DNA of 21,812 nt from a virus (IMGVR_UViG_3300005511_000092:1-21812), one strand, 5' to 3'; counted from the first letter of the stretch, positions 1-8,020 are shown. The notes: a model not told the origin generated them from the sequence alone. Program-made: numbers and translations.

Positions 1-198
1 GAGATCGTGATCCCGGCGCCAGACGACGTGCACGACGCCCATGTCTTCCGGTCGGTGCAGCCGTTGAATACGGATGCAGCCACGGCTTCCAGTGTCGCGC
101 GGAAGGAGCTGGCGAGGAAGCTTCTTGCCGCCATCGGCGTTCGTCCCGAGGACCTGTTGCCTACTCAGTACACCACCAACCATGGGAAAGGCGCATGA
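1..198 (+). CDS. 3' end of an unknown phage gene (5' truncated by window)
   Basis: The frame is open from the first base and ends at the TGA at 196-198. At least 65 residues are visible. A GTG at position 7 could serve as a start, but no convincing ribosome-binding site can be seen, so I treat this as the C-terminal end of a longer gene. The visible part has a helical stretch rich in Ala, Arg and Lys and then a short polar tail. No motif is recognised. The stop overlaps the start of the next gene (ATGA), so it belongs to the same packaging operon. Its place upstream of the terminase would allow a small terminase or another packaging helper, but nothing in the residues shows this. Confidence 0.5.
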   Translation, partial: EIVIPAPDDVHDAHVFRSVQPLNTDAATASSVARKELARKLLAAIGVRPEDLLPTQYTTNHGKGA

Positions 199-572
199 CC
201 ATCACCCCCGAGCAGCTGGAAACGATCGGCCCACTGTGGGCGCGGCTGAAGGAGCTGGAGTCTGCGCGGATGCTGCTGGCGCGGGCCGGGCATCTGGCGG
301 TGACGGTGGTGGATGGGACCGAGGCGCAGGGTACGGCGCAGGCGCCCCCCAGCTTCACCATGGGCGGCACCCCGCAGGAGCTGGCCGGCGTCGCTGGTGC
401 GGTGGCTGCGGCGCTGGAGGCGCAGGCCGCGGCGGTGAGGGAGGAGCTGGCGTTGCTGGGGGTGAAGCCGTCGGTGGAGCGCGCCGCCCATGACGCGTCG
501 GACGTGGTTGCCGCCGCACTTGTCACGACTGCGCCTCGCAAAAGCGCCAAGCCTGCTGGCAGGAAGCGCTGA
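195..572 (+). CDS. Unknown 125-aa phage protein with paired helices
   Basis: The ATG at 195 overlaps the preceding stop (ATGA), and the stop overlaps the next start (TGATG). I do not recognise a family. Residues 5-30 form a charged helix with a leucine pattern, a short beta-like stretch (VTVVDG) follows near residue 35, and residues 60-90 form a second Ala/Glu-rich helix ending in LLGVKP. The C-terminus is basic (KSAKPAGRKR). This helix-strand-helix layout occurs in many small phage proteins of unknown role. There is no visible helix-turn-helix, so a small terminase subunit is possible from position but unsupported by motif. It lies two genes upstream of the large terminase. Confidence 0.6.
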   Translation: MTITPEQLETIGPLWARLKELESARMLLARAGHLAVTVVDGTEAQGTAQAPPSFTMGGTPQELAGVAGAVAAALEAQAAAVREELALLGVKPSVERAAHDASDVVAAALVTTAPRKSAKPAGRKR

Positions 573-676
573 TGGACTGGCTGGTGATGCTGGCGGTGGT
601 TGGCCTGGCCCTGGCGGCGGAATGGCGCTGGGGGCCGGTGGTGCGGGAGGCGGAGCGACACCTGCATGCGGATTGA
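572..676 (+). CDS. 34-aa single-pass membrane peptide
   Basis: A very short open frame starts at ATG 572, overlapping the preceding stop (TGATG), and ends at TGA 674-676, which overlaps the terminase start by 11 nt. The product begins MDWLVMLAVVGLALAAEW. This is a hydrophobic segment of about 14 residues bounded by an acidic and an aromatic residue, followed by a charged helix with Arg, Glu and His. The tight stop/start overlaps on both sides are the main argument that it is translated; otherwise the gap between the two genes would be 93 nt of non-coding DNA in a region that has almost none. The function is unknown. A chance open frame cannot be excluded at this length. Confidence 0.4.
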   Translation: MDWLVMLAVVGLALAAEWRWGPVVREAERHLHAD

Positions 677-2336
677 GCATGCCCATGACGCCGCACAACT
701 CCTGCAGCGCCGCCGCGCCGCACGCGCATCGCTGGAGGACTACGCCGGCTACATCGAGATCCCCGACCGCCCGGTAAGCGAGGACGTGGACGAGGATAGC
801 TTCGAGGTCTACGACGGGCCGATGGCGCTGCACCACCGGGTCATCTGCCGCGCCATCCAGCGCTGCGTGCACAAGCGGCATGGGCGCTTGATGATCATGG
901 CCCCACCCGGCGCGGCCAAGTCCACATTTACCTCGGTGGTGGCGCCGACCTGGATCATGGGCGCCATCCCGCGCTCCAAGCTCATCCTGGCGTCGTATGC
1001 GTCGGAGCTGGCCGAGCGGCAGTCCCGCAAGGCGCGGCAGATCGCCCGCTCCCAGCGCTTCAACACGCTGTTCGATACCGCCATCCCGACCGACAACCGC
1101 GCCGCCGACGAGTGGGGGCTGACCAACGGGTCGACCTTCATGTGCGGCGGCATCCTCTCCGGCCTCACCGGCAACCGCGCCACGGTGGCCATCGCCGATG
1201 ACCTGATCAAGGGCCGCAACGAGGCTGAGTCCGAGACGCTGCGCAAGCGCACCTGGGAGGCATACCGCGACGACCTGCGTTCGCGCCTGGTGTCCGGCGG
1301 CTCGCTGATCCTGATGAACACCCGCTGGCACATGGAAGACGTGTCCGGGATGATCCTGCCGCGCGAGTGGAATGGCGAGAGCGGCACCTTCATGGGGTCC
1401 GACGGCCTGGAGTGGGAGGTGATCTCCCTGCCGGCCAAGGTGGAGACGTCGCTGCAGGAAGCCACCGACCCGCTTGGCCGCAAGGTGGGCGACTACCTGT
1501 GGCCGGAGAACTGGGACCGCGGCCACTGGGTGCAGTCCGACCCGGCGCTGGGCGCGCGCGACACCAACACGCCGACCGGCCGGCGTGCCTGGTATTCCAT
1601 GTACCAGCAGGTACCGCACCCGGACGACGGCATCCTGTTCCGGCGCGAGGACTTCCGCTGGTACGAGCGCGGCGAGGCGCCGTCCCGCCTGCGGCACTAC
1701 ATGGCCGCCGACTGGGCGCTGTCCGACCAGCTGCTGTCCACCGACCCGGACTGGACGCGGGTGGTGGTGGCTGGCCTTGACGACGGCAAGAACGAGGACC
1801 TGCTGCCGCGGCTGTACCTGCTGGACGCCTACAGCGCGCGCAAGGGCGAGGAGATCACGGTGCCTGCCGTGGTGCGGCTGATGAAGAAGTGGCGGCGCAA
1901 GCTGCGCAAGTACATCGGCGAGCATGGCAACATCGAGAAGCTGATCGCCGGCCTGATCCGCCGCGAGTGCAAGGACCAGAAGGTGCCGGAGGTGCCGCGC
2001 CTGATCCTGCCAACGGCCGGCGCCGGCAACAAGGTGGCCAAGGCCGGCGCATTCCGCAAGCTGGTGGAGGAGGGGCGCGTCTACCTGCCGATCGGCGAGG
2101 CATGGGCCGAGGAGTTCGTGGCCGAGTGCTGCGCCTTCCCGGGCGGGGCGCATGATGACTTCGTGGACGTGGGCAGCCTGTTCGGCCGGGCCATGGGCGA
2201 GATGCTCAACGCGCCGGGCGCCGCCACCGCCGAGGAGCGGGAGAAGCCGCTGACCCCGCTGACGTACGAATGGTGGGAGCGGCAGGCCAAGTATGAGAAC
2301 ATCGAGCGCGCCGAGCGCGAACGGCAATTCCGATGA
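666..2336 (+). CDS. terL: Terminase large subunit
   Basis: This is the ATP-driven DNA-packaging motor and headful/cohesive-end nuclease that docks on the portal. I place the start at ATG 666 (556 aa) because GGAG lies 9-10 nt upstream; an in-frame TTG at 600 would overlap the 34-aa frame almost completely. The ATPase domain is clear: a Walker A-like loop APPGAAKST at residues 79-87, a Walker B-type IADD at 176-179, and the NTRWHMED motif at 218-225 typical of the TIGR01630-type phage terminases. The C-terminal half looks like the RNase H-fold nuclease, with AADW (Asp349), LLDAY (Asp387) and HDDFVD (Asp498, Asp499 and Asp501) as likely metal ligands. The length is usual for the family. All key motifs are present, so the protein should be functional. 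Confidence 0.95.
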   Translation: MRIEHAHDAAQLLQRRRAARASLEDYAGYIEIPDRPVSEDVDEDSFEVYDGPMALHHRVICRAIQRCVHKRHGRLMIMAPPGAAKSTFTSVVAPTWIMGAIPRSKLILASYASELAERQSRKARQIARSQRFNTLFDTAIPTDNRAADEWGLTNGSTFMCGGILSGLTGNRATVAIADDLIKGRNEAESETLRKRTWEAYRDDLRSRLVSGGSLILMNTRWHMEDVSGMILPREWNGESGTFMGSDGLEWEVISLPAKVETSLQEATDPLGRKVGDYLWPENWDRGHWVQSDPALGARDTNTPTGRRAWYSMYQQVPHPDDGILFRREDFRWYERGEAPSRLRHYMAADWALSDQLLSTDPDWTRVVVAGLDDGKNEDLLPRLYLLDAYSARKGEEITVPAVVRLMKKWRRKLRKYIGEHGNIEKLIAGLIRRECKDQKVPEVPRLILPTAGAGNKVAKAGAFRKLVEEGRVYLPIGEAWAEEFVAECCAFPGGAHDDFVDVGSLFGRAMGEMLNAPGAATAEEREKPLTPLTYEWWERQAKYENIERAERERQFR

Positions 2337-2354
2337 CCAGCCAGGGCTACCCGA

Positions 2355-4673
2355 ATGTCCACCACGCCTGAAGAACTGCAGATCGCCGCCGCCGCCACGC
2401 AGGCGGCCAACGCCATGACCGACGAAGCGGCCGGCGTGGACGCCAAGAATCGCGCCGCCGAGCGAGAGCAGGTCAAGCGCTGGCAGCGCACCATCTCCGA
2501 GGCGCGGGACTTCGACAAGGCCGCCTACAGCATGATGGGCACCTGCCGCGGCTACGCCGCCGGCCTGTCCGCCTACGAGGTGTCGGTCAACGTCCTGGGC
2601 TCCAACATCGACATCATGAAGGCGTTCCTGTACGCGCGGAACCCACAGGTGGCGGTGACGCCGGCGCGGCAGACCTCATTGCCGCCGGTGGAGCGGCCGC
2701 AGGCCCCGGTGCCGCCGGAAAACCCGATGGACAAGCTGCTGCAGCTGCCAGGGGTGGCCGGCGCCACGCAGGATCCGGCGCAGGCACAGGCGCTGCTGCA
2801 AAGCCCGGAGGTGGCAGCGCGCGTGGGCCCGAAGCTGACCGAGTACCAGATGCAGTACGCGCAGTACCAGATGCACCTGGACATGTACACCGCGCAGATG
2901 CAGGCGTATGGCCAGGAGATGCGCAAGCGCGCCATGCTGCGCAATGAGCGCAAGCGCTTCGCCGAAACGCTGGACATCCTGGTGTCCAAGAGCTGGGACC
3001 TGGCCGAGCTGAAGGAGGAGATGCGCGCCAACATCAGCACCGCGCTGACCTGCGGGCTTGGCTGGATCAAGATGGTGTGGCAGGAAGACAATGGGATGGA
3101 CCCCATTGCGCTGAAGAAGCTCAACTCGCTGCAGGAGAACATGCAACTGGTGGAGGAACTGCGCAAGCAGGCCACCGACCCGACCAGCACGCCACATCTG
3201 GACCAGCTGCAGCAGCGCATCGCCGAGATCATCGCCGGCATGCAGCAGCAGAAGGAGGTGGTGGTTGCGCGAGGCCTGGTGGTGGACAACATCTCACCGG
3301 AAGACATCACGGTGCCGCTTGGCGTGACACGCGTGTCGAAGGTGTCCAGCTACCCGTGGATCGACCAGCGCGCTTTCATGCGCCTGGAGGCGGCGAAGGT
3401 TCGCTACCGCGGGCACGACGATGAGACATGGCGCAAGGCCACGCGCTACAGCCAGCGCAAGCCCACGATCCGCCTGAACGTCGCCGCTGCCGATCATCCC
3501 AGCTGGGAACTGACCGACGCCTCCAGCGCATCGCAGTTCACCGCCAGCAGCGACGGCAAGATGGTGGCGATGTGCGAGAGCAGCGGTGGCGACTTCATCT
3601 GCGTGCACGAAACCTGGGACAAGGTGGACGGCCTGATCCGCACCTGGGCCGAGGGGATGGACTGCTACCTGCTGCCGCCTCATGCGCCGGAAGTGCCGAT
3701 CACCCGCTTTTTCCCGTTCTTCTGCGTGGCGCCAATCGAAGTGGATGGAGAGCGTTACCCGCAGTCCAACGTACAGCGCAGCTACCAGCTGCAGGACGAG
3801 CGCAACTCGCGCCTCACCGCCATGAAGCGCCAGCGTGACCGCGCGCGGCAGGGCATCCTGGGCGACGCCGGCGCCATCGACAAGGACGAGGCCGGCAAGA
3901 TCAACGAGTCGGTGGAAGGCGAGATCACCTACGTCTCCACCACTGGCGACAAGCCGATCCAGAACGTGTTCATGGCCAAGCCCGTGGTCCAGCTGGACCC
4001 GGCGCTGTACCAGGTAGAGACGATCGACCGCGACATCGAGCGCATCTGGGGCGTGCAGCAGGCGCTCCAGGGCACCGTGCGTGTCGAGCAGACCGCCACC
4101 GAGTCGGAGATCCAGCAGCAGGGGTTCTCGGCGCGGACCGCCTATATGCGCGAGCCCATGGAGGCCGCGCTGTCGGACATGTCGGTGGCCACCTCGGAGA
4201 TCCTGCTGCAGCGGCTGACCCCGGAAGATGCCATGGCATATGCCGGCCCGGGTGCGGTGTGGCCGGAAGCCACCTCGGTGTCGGACCTGGCCTCACTGGT
4301 CACCGTGTCCATCAAGGCCGGAAGCTCCGGCAAGCCCAACCTGTCGGCCGAGCGCCAGGCGTGGTCCACGCTGCTTCCGCTGGCCCAGGGCCTGATCCAG
4401 CAGATCGGCCAGCTGCGCAACTCCGACCCGGCCAACGTCGCCGACACGTTCGAACACCTGCTGTCCATCACCATGGACCTGTCCGGCGTGCAGAACATCC
4501 CGATCGACGAGATCACCCCGCGCGAGTCCATGCCGCAGCCTCAGCCACAGCAGGCCGATGCCGGCGCGCCACCGGCTTTCCCCGCGCCGCATAACGCCGC
4601 ACCACCCATGCCCGATGACTTCGCCGCCGGCCCGACCGGCCCGAACAACCCCAACCCCAACATGCTGAATTGA
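2355..4673 (+). CDS. Portal protein (head-tail connector)
   Basis: The portal forms the dodecameric ring at one capsid vertex through which the terminase moves DNA. The identification rests on position (directly after the terminase and before scaffold and capsid), on length (772 aa, in the range of large podovirus portals) and on portal-like sequence. There is a DNISPEDITVP segment near residue 312 and, near residue 576, a TATES-EIQQQ segment leading into a long helix, as in other portals. Residues 100-200 form a Pro/Gln/Met-rich extended and helical insertion. The last 50 residues are Pro/Gln/Asn-rich and probably disordered. The start at ATG 2355 follows the terminase stop by 18 nt and its ribosome-binding site is weak, so reinitiation is likely. 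The exact portal family was not determined. Confidence 0.85.
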   Translation: MSTTPEELQIAAAATQAANAMTDEAAGVDAKNRAAEREQVKRWQRTISEARDFDKAAYSMMGTCRGYAAGLSAYEVSVNVLGSNIDIMKAFLYARNPQVAVTPARQTSLPPVERPQAPVPPENPMDKLLQLPGVAGATQDPAQAQALLQSPEVAARVGPKLTEYQMQYAQYQMHLDMYTAQMQAYGQEMRKRAMLRNERKRFAETLDILVSKSWDLAELKEEMRANISTALTCGLGWIKMVWQEDNGMDPIALKKLNSLQENMQLVEELRKQATDPTSTPHLDQLQQRIAEIIAGMQQQKEVVVARGLVVDNISPEDITVPLGVTRVSKVSSYPWIDQRAFMRLEAAKVRYRGHDDETWRKATRYSQRKPTIRLNVAAADHPSWELTDASSASQFTASSDGKMVAMCESSGGDFICVHETWDKVDGLIRTWAEGMDCYLLPPHAPEVPITRFFPFFCVAPIEVDGERYPQSNVQRSYQLQDERNSRLTAMKRQRDRARQGILGDAGAIDKDEAGKINESVEGEITYVSTTGDKPIQNVFMAKPVVQLDPALYQVETIDRDIERIWGVQQALQGTVRVEQTATESEIQQQGFSARTAYMREPMEAALSDMSVATSEILLQRLTPEDAMAYAGPGAVWPEATSVSDLASLVTVSIKAGSSGKPNLSAERQAWSTLLPLAQGLIQQIGQLRNSDPANVADTFEHLLSITMDLSGVQNIPIDEITPRESMPQPQPQQADAGAPPAFPAPHNAAPPMPDDFAAGPTGPNNPNPNMLN

Positions 4674-4683
4674 CGGAGAGAGC

Positions 4684-5799
4684 ATGAGTACGAAAGAGAT
4701 CACCGCCGAGATGACCGAGGCGGACGTGGTGAACGCGGCGCTGGCCGCGGCCGAGCTGGAAGAAGCCCCGCCTGCCCAGGTGGAGGACCCGGCGCCGGCT
4801 GAAGAAGCCGAGCCGACTGACCCGCCGCCGCCTGCCGAAGACGCCCCGCCGGCCGAGGATCCGGCCCCGGAGGAGCCCACACCCGAGGAAGTGCCGCCGG
4901 AGGAGCCGCCGCCGGCCGAGGAGCTGACCGAGGAGCAGAAGGCCAACCAGGAGGCCGACGAGGCGGCCAAGGCCATCGGCATCCGGTCGGAGCGCTCCAC
5001 CGAGAAGTTCCGCGAGGTCTACAACGACGCCAAGAAGGTGCTTCCGGCGGTGCGCGCAGAGCTGGAGCAGGTCCGCCCGGCCGCCGAGCGCTGGGAACAC
5101 ACCATGCGCTTCGTGCAGGAGCACAACATCTCCCCGGAGATGTACGGACAGGCCATGAACATGATGGCCGGCCTTGCTTCCAACGACCTGGGCGTGCTGG
5201 AGAAGGTCGCAGGCGCCCTGGAGGCCGAACTGCAGCGCGTCAACCAGCGCCTTGGCCGGGAGGGCGCCGGTTTCGACCCGCTCTCCACGCCGGAGAACCA
5301 CGACCTGCGCATGCGCGTGGAGACCGGGGAGATCGACCGCTCCGCGGCGCTGGAGATAGGCCGCCTGCGCCATGCCAACAGCCACAACGAGCAGGTGCGA
5401 GCAGAGCAGCAGCGACGGCAGCAGGAGGCAGACAGCGCGGCTGAGGCGCGCAACCAAGCTGTGGCCGAGCTTGACAGGCTCGGCGAGGAGCTGTCGAAGC
5501 TGGACCCGAACTTCGCGGCAAAGTCCGCCGCCATCGAGCCGTCCATGAAGGCGATGATCGCCCGCCTGCCGCCGCGGGAGTGGGCCGCGGCCTACAAGGA
5601 GGCCTACATGGGCTTCCAGTACACGCCGCCGCCTGCCGCGCGCGCCGCGCCCGCGCCCACGCCGCTGCGACACCAGCCTCTGCGCCCCAGCGCCGTGCCT
5701 GGAGGCGCCGCCGCCGCGCCGGTACAGACGGAAGCTGACGTGGTGGCCGAGGCGCTGCGCCAGGCCGCCGCGCTCGATGGTGTGCCGTTCAAGGGTTGA
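4684..5799 (+). CDS. Capsid scaffolding protein (probable)
   Basis: This gene sits between portal and major capsid protein, the usual place of a scaffold, which guides shell assembly and is then lost. The 371-aa product fits: residues 25-85 are an acidic Pro/Glu/Ala-rich disordered tract, the middle (about 85-310) is highly charged and helical with heptad-like stretches near 240-300, and the end is Pro/Ala-rich and basic. The start at ATG 4684 has a good GGAGAG 4-5 nt upstream. The hexapeptide TEADVV occurs at residues 11-16 and again at 349-354, each time leading into a short Ala/Leu helix, so the two ends look alike. Sequence alone does not prove scaffold function; a capsid protease or decoration role is not indicated. 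Confidence 0.75.
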   Translation: MSTKEITAEMTEADVVNAALAAAELEEAPPAQVEDPAPAEEAEPTDPPPPAEDAPPAEDPAPEEPTPEEVPPEEPPPAEELTEEQKANQEADEAAKAIGIRSERSTEKFREVYNDAKKVLPAVRAELEQVRPAAERWEHTMRFVQEHNISPEMYGQAMNMMAGLASNDLGVLEKVAGALEAELQRVNQRLGREGAGFDPLSTPENHDLRMRVETGEIDRSAALEIGRLRHANSHNEQVRAEQQRRQQEADSAAEARNQAVAELDRLGEELSKLDPNFAAKSAAIEPSMKAMIARLPPREWAAAYKEAYMGFQYTPPPAARAAPAPTPLRHQPLRPSAVPGGAAAAPVQTEADVVAEALRQAAALDGVPFKG

Positions 5800-5825
5800 C
5801 ACGCCCTGATCTATACCGATACGTT
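5796..5825 (+). promoter_or_regulatory. Possible sigma70-type promoter for the capsid gene
   Basis: A perfect TTGACA lies at 5796-5801, overlapping the scaffold stop codon. Eighteen bases downstream is TACGTT (5820-5825), which keeps the first, second and last bases of the -10 consensus but only these. The stretch 5808-5828 is clearly more AT-rich than its surroundings. Transcription from here would begin close to the first hairpin of the capsid leader. The -10 match is weak and the phage may use other promoters. Confidence 0.3.
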
Positions 5826-5828
5826 ATA

Positions 5829-5914
5829 GGCGCCCCGCCATGGGGCGCCCGCTACAGGTCTAGGCCGGGATGACCTCCGGTAGCGTCGGAAGTTCGAGCA
5901 TGACGCGGCTCGAA
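5829..5914 (+). promoter_or_regulatory. Structured leader upstream of the capsid gene (three inverted repeats)
   Basis: The 160-nt gap 5800-5959 holds no open frame of note but three successive inverted repeats. Repeat 1: GGCGCCCC (5829-5836) with GGGGCGCC (5842-5849), a perfect 8-bp stem with a 5-nt loop. Repeat 2: CTAC plus AGGTC (5852-5860) with GACCT (5872-5876) and GTAG (5880-5883), with a 3-nt bulge. Repeat 3: TTCGAGC (5893-5899) with GCTCGAA (5908-5914), an 8-nt loop. No U-tract follows, so these are not simple terminators. The capsid start is 46 nt downstream. An mRNA-stabilising or regulatory 5' leader is inferred. Confidence 0.5.
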
Positions 5915-5959
5915 GCGGACAGGTGAACACACCCTTTCCTTCTTCCAGAGAGCGCCAAC

Positions 5960-7018
5960 ATGCCTTTCAACCAGACGCAGATCGACCAGATCGGTCACTA
6001 CGCGATCAACTTCTACGCCAAGAATGAACCCGTGGACCAGGTGAACACCGGCCACCCGTTCTACGACTGGCTGGTGCGCAACAAGCAGGAGGAGCCGGCC
6101 GTCGGCCAGTTCTTCAGCGAGAACATCTACATCTCCAACGACTCGAACGGCCAGAACTACTTCGGCGCCGATCAGGTCACCTACAACAGCCGTGACCCGG
6201 GCCGCCAGACCCAGTGGGCCTGGTACAACTACCACAACGGCTTCGGCTTCGATGAGGACACCCTGAAGGCGGCTGGCGTCATCAAGACCGACGACCGCGA
6301 AGCGCAGGCGTCCGAGGCCGAGCGCTCCATCCTGATGAACCGCCTGAAGGTCGCGTACATGTCGATGCGCCTGGGCACGCAGGAAGACCTGGCCATCGAG
6401 TTCCTGTGGGACGGCACCCAGTCCACCAAGGCCGTGCCGGGCGTGGGTAATATCATCTCGCTGACCCCGAACACCGGCACCGTCGGAGGCATCGACGCGG
6501 GCACCAACACCTACTGGCGCAACAACACCAGCCTGGGCATCGTGACCAGCACGCCGGCCAACGGCAACATCAACGCCGCGCTGAAGTCGATGTGGCGCGC
6601 CAACACGCGCCGCGGCGGCGCCGCCCCGACCGTAATCTTCGCCGGCCAGGCCTTCATCGAAGCCCTGGAAGCCGAGAACCGCGCCATCTCGCACCTGAAC
6701 GTGACGATGGACAACAGCGGCCGCGGCACCAGCTACGACGGCGGCGTCAACAAGACCGACTTCAACGGCATCCCGGTCATCTGGGACCCGACGTTCGAGA
6801 CGATCGACGCCAAGTACAGCCCGGCCACCCCGTACACCAAGCGCGCCTACATGGTGTCCGAGCGCGCGCTGGTGCTGCGCCCGGTCCAGGGCTTCTGGAT
6901 GCTGGATCGCAAGCCGCCGCGCGTCTACGACCGCTACGTCCACTACTGGGGCCGCACCGCGTCGTACCGCCTGACCACCAACCGCCGCAACGGCCTGGCC
7001 GTTCTGTCGATCGCCTGA
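5960..7018 (+). CDS. Major capsid protein
   Basis: This is the shell-forming subunit, expected to have the HK97 fold. Support comes from its position after scaffold, its size (352 aa), its own leader and strong downstream terminator, and typical features. It has an N-terminal helix region, a middle with a long Glu/Arg helix (near residues 115-140), a FNGIPVIWDPTFE segment near residues 268-281 of the kind common in phage capsid proteins, and a C-terminal strand-rich part with RPVQGFW and TNRRNGLAVLSIA. The composition is balanced, with Asn and Tyr frequent, unlike the Ala-rich neighbours, as expected for a highly expressed, well-packed protein. The start at ATG 5960 has AGAGAG 7 nt upstream. 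I did not settle the capsid family; resemblance to the N4 gp56-type group is possible but uncertain. Confidence 0.88.
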   Translation: MPFNQTQIDQIGHYAINFYAKNEPVDQVNTGHPFYDWLVRNKQEEPAVGQFFSENIYISNDSNGQNYFGADQVTYNSRDPGRQTQWAWYNYHNGFGFDEDTLKAAGVIKTDDREAQASEAERSILMNRLKVAYMSMRLGTQEDLAIEFLWDGTQSTKAVPGVGNIISLTPNTGTVGGIDAGTNTYWRNNTSLGIVTSTPANGNINAALKSMWRANTRRGGAAPTVIFAGQAFIEALEAENRAISHLNVTMDNSGRGTSYDGGVNKTDFNGIPVIWDPTFETIDAKYSPATPYTKRAYMVSERALVLRPVQGFWMLDRKPPRVYDRYVHYWGRTASYRLTTNRRNGLAVLSIA

Positions 7019-7026
7019 TCCTGAGC

Positions 7027-7058
7027 AGCCCGGCCAGCCTATACTGGCCGGGCTTTTC
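7027..7058 (+). terminator. Rho-independent terminator after the capsid gene
   Basis: A perfect 11-bp stem AGCCCGGCCAG (7027-7037) and CTGGCCGGGCT (7044-7054) with loop CCTATA is followed by TTT then CC. It starts 8 nt after the capsid stop codon. With the leader upstream it frames the capsid gene as its own unit, while partial read-through would supply the genes behind it. Confidence 0.85.
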
Positions 7059-7082
7059 CAGACCTTTTCCGGAGAATTTGCA

Positions 7083-7400
7083 ATGACCATGCTCAAGAAT
7101 CTGCCGAACGTCGACATGACGGCGGTGGCGGCACAGGCGGCGGTGAAGCTGGGTGAAACCCCGTTCTTCCCGGGCGGCAACTGCATCCTCAACCTCGATG
7201 AGCCGATCGGCGGTGCCGGCGTGCTGCTGGTCGAAGGCTCGGCAGACGGTTCGACCAACTGGTCCACCCTGGCCACCCTCAACGCGGCCACCACCGCGCC
7301 CCTTCACGTCGAGATTTCGCCGAATCCGCTATGGATTCGCACGCGCGTGACCACCGTGGGCACGGGCACCCTGTCCCCGACTCTCGAAGGTATCCAGTGA
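7083..7400 (+). CDS. Small unknown virion-associated protein (possible head decoration)
   Basis: The 105-aa product follows the capsid terminator. The start at ATG 7083 has GGAG 8 nt upstream; a second ATG two codons later is less well placed. From about residue 30 the sequence alternates hydrophobic and polar residues with many Gly, Thr and Ser (ILNLDEPIGGAG, LLVEGS, PLHVEIS, WIRTRVTTVGTG), which indicates a compact beta-sandwich. Small beta proteins coded right after the capsid gene are often decoration or head-stabilising proteins, and that is my inference from position and fold only. The stop overlaps the next start (TGATG). No family was recognised. Confidence 0.65.
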   Translation: MTMLKNLPNVDMTAVAAQAAVKLGETPFFPGGNCILNLDEPIGGAGVLLVEGSADGSTNWSTLATLNAATTAPLHVEISPNPLWIRTRVTTVGTGTLSPTLEGIQ

Positions 7401-8020
7401 TGGCCAGCAACCAGAACAAGCCGGCGGAAGCCGACAAGACCAACGACACCCCCGCCACCGGCCTGGGTGAGGCCCTGCGCGCGCCGGACGTGCGCGCCGA
7501 TGGCCTGACCGCCGAGCAGGCGGCAGCAGCCACCGCGCCGGCCCCGGACGGCCCGCCGGTGCCCTCGCAGCAGGCCGGCCTCAACGTCACCCGCAAGGTG
7601 AAGGACGAGGACAAGGACGGCCACCAGGATCCGGTCGGTCCTCGCAAGACCGTGGGCGTCTACCACATCCTGGTCGAGCGTTCGAACAACGAGAAGATCT
7701 CCTCCGAAGCGCTCGCGCACGAGATCCCGATCCTGTACGCGCTGCATGGCGAGGATCACGTCACCTTCCCGGGTTACGACGTGGACACCGACGTGAGCGA
7801 CGTGGAGCCGATCTACGAGGTGGAGATCGACGACGATCCGCAGTCGATCCTGGACACCCTGCGCCTGAAGTTCAACAACAAGTCCGACGGCGACGTGGTG
7901 ATGCGCGTCTACCGCGACGCCGATGAACTTGCCAGCAAGGCTGGCTTCACCAAGCGCAAGGGCAAGGCGAAGGTGCGACCGCAGTCCGACAACACCGACG
8001 CGCGCCGCAAGGCCAGGTAA
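7400..8020 (+). CDS. Unknown 206-aa protein with acidic folded core and basic tail
   Basis: I start this gene at ATG 7400, which overlaps the preceding stop and has GAAGG about 9 nt upstream; an earlier in-frame ATG at 7331 would overlap the previous gene by 70 nt. Three parts can be seen. Residues 1-85 are Ala/Pro/Asp-rich and probably disordered. Residues 85-180 look folded, beginning with VGVYHILVERS, containing a His/Glu-rich stretch around YALHGEDH and then a strongly acidic segment, and ending in a helix-strand unit (SILDTLRLKFNN, DVVMRVYRDADEL). The last 25 residues are very basic. No family was recognised. Its place between capsid and lysis genes suggests a virion or assembly role, without direct evidence. 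Confidence 0.65.
   Translation: MASNQNKPAEADKTNDTPATGLGEALRAPDVRADGLTAEQAAAATAPAPDGPPVPSQQAGLNVTRKVKDEDKDGHQDPVGPRKTVGVYHILVERSNNEKISSEALAHEIPILYALHGEDHVTFPGYDVDTDVSDVEPIYEVEIDDDPQSILDTLRLKFNNKSDGDVVMRVYRDADELASKAGFTKRKGKAKVRPQSDNTDARRKAR

Noticed and set aside
165-2327. A 720-codon open frame on the minus strand opposite the terminase
   Set aside because: It lies antiparallel to a clear terminase gene, has the low-complexity His/Leu/Gly/Arg composition of a GC-rich shadow frame, and has no recognisable domain.
2333-2371. A 12-codon frame starting at the ATG that overlaps the terminase stop
   Set aside because: It is too short and overlaps the portal start; it may help reinitiation but cannot be supported as a gene.
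5893-5914. Possible tRNA T-arm (TTCGAGC...GCTCGAA) in the capsid leader
   Set aside because: No acceptor stem, anticodon arm or CCA end can be fitted around it, so I list it only as an inverted repeat.
7331-7399. Upstream extension of the 206-aa protein
   Set aside because: It overlaps the preceding gene and reads as His/Arg/Pro-rich out-of-frame sequence; ATG 7400 has a good ribosome site and overlaps the previous stop.
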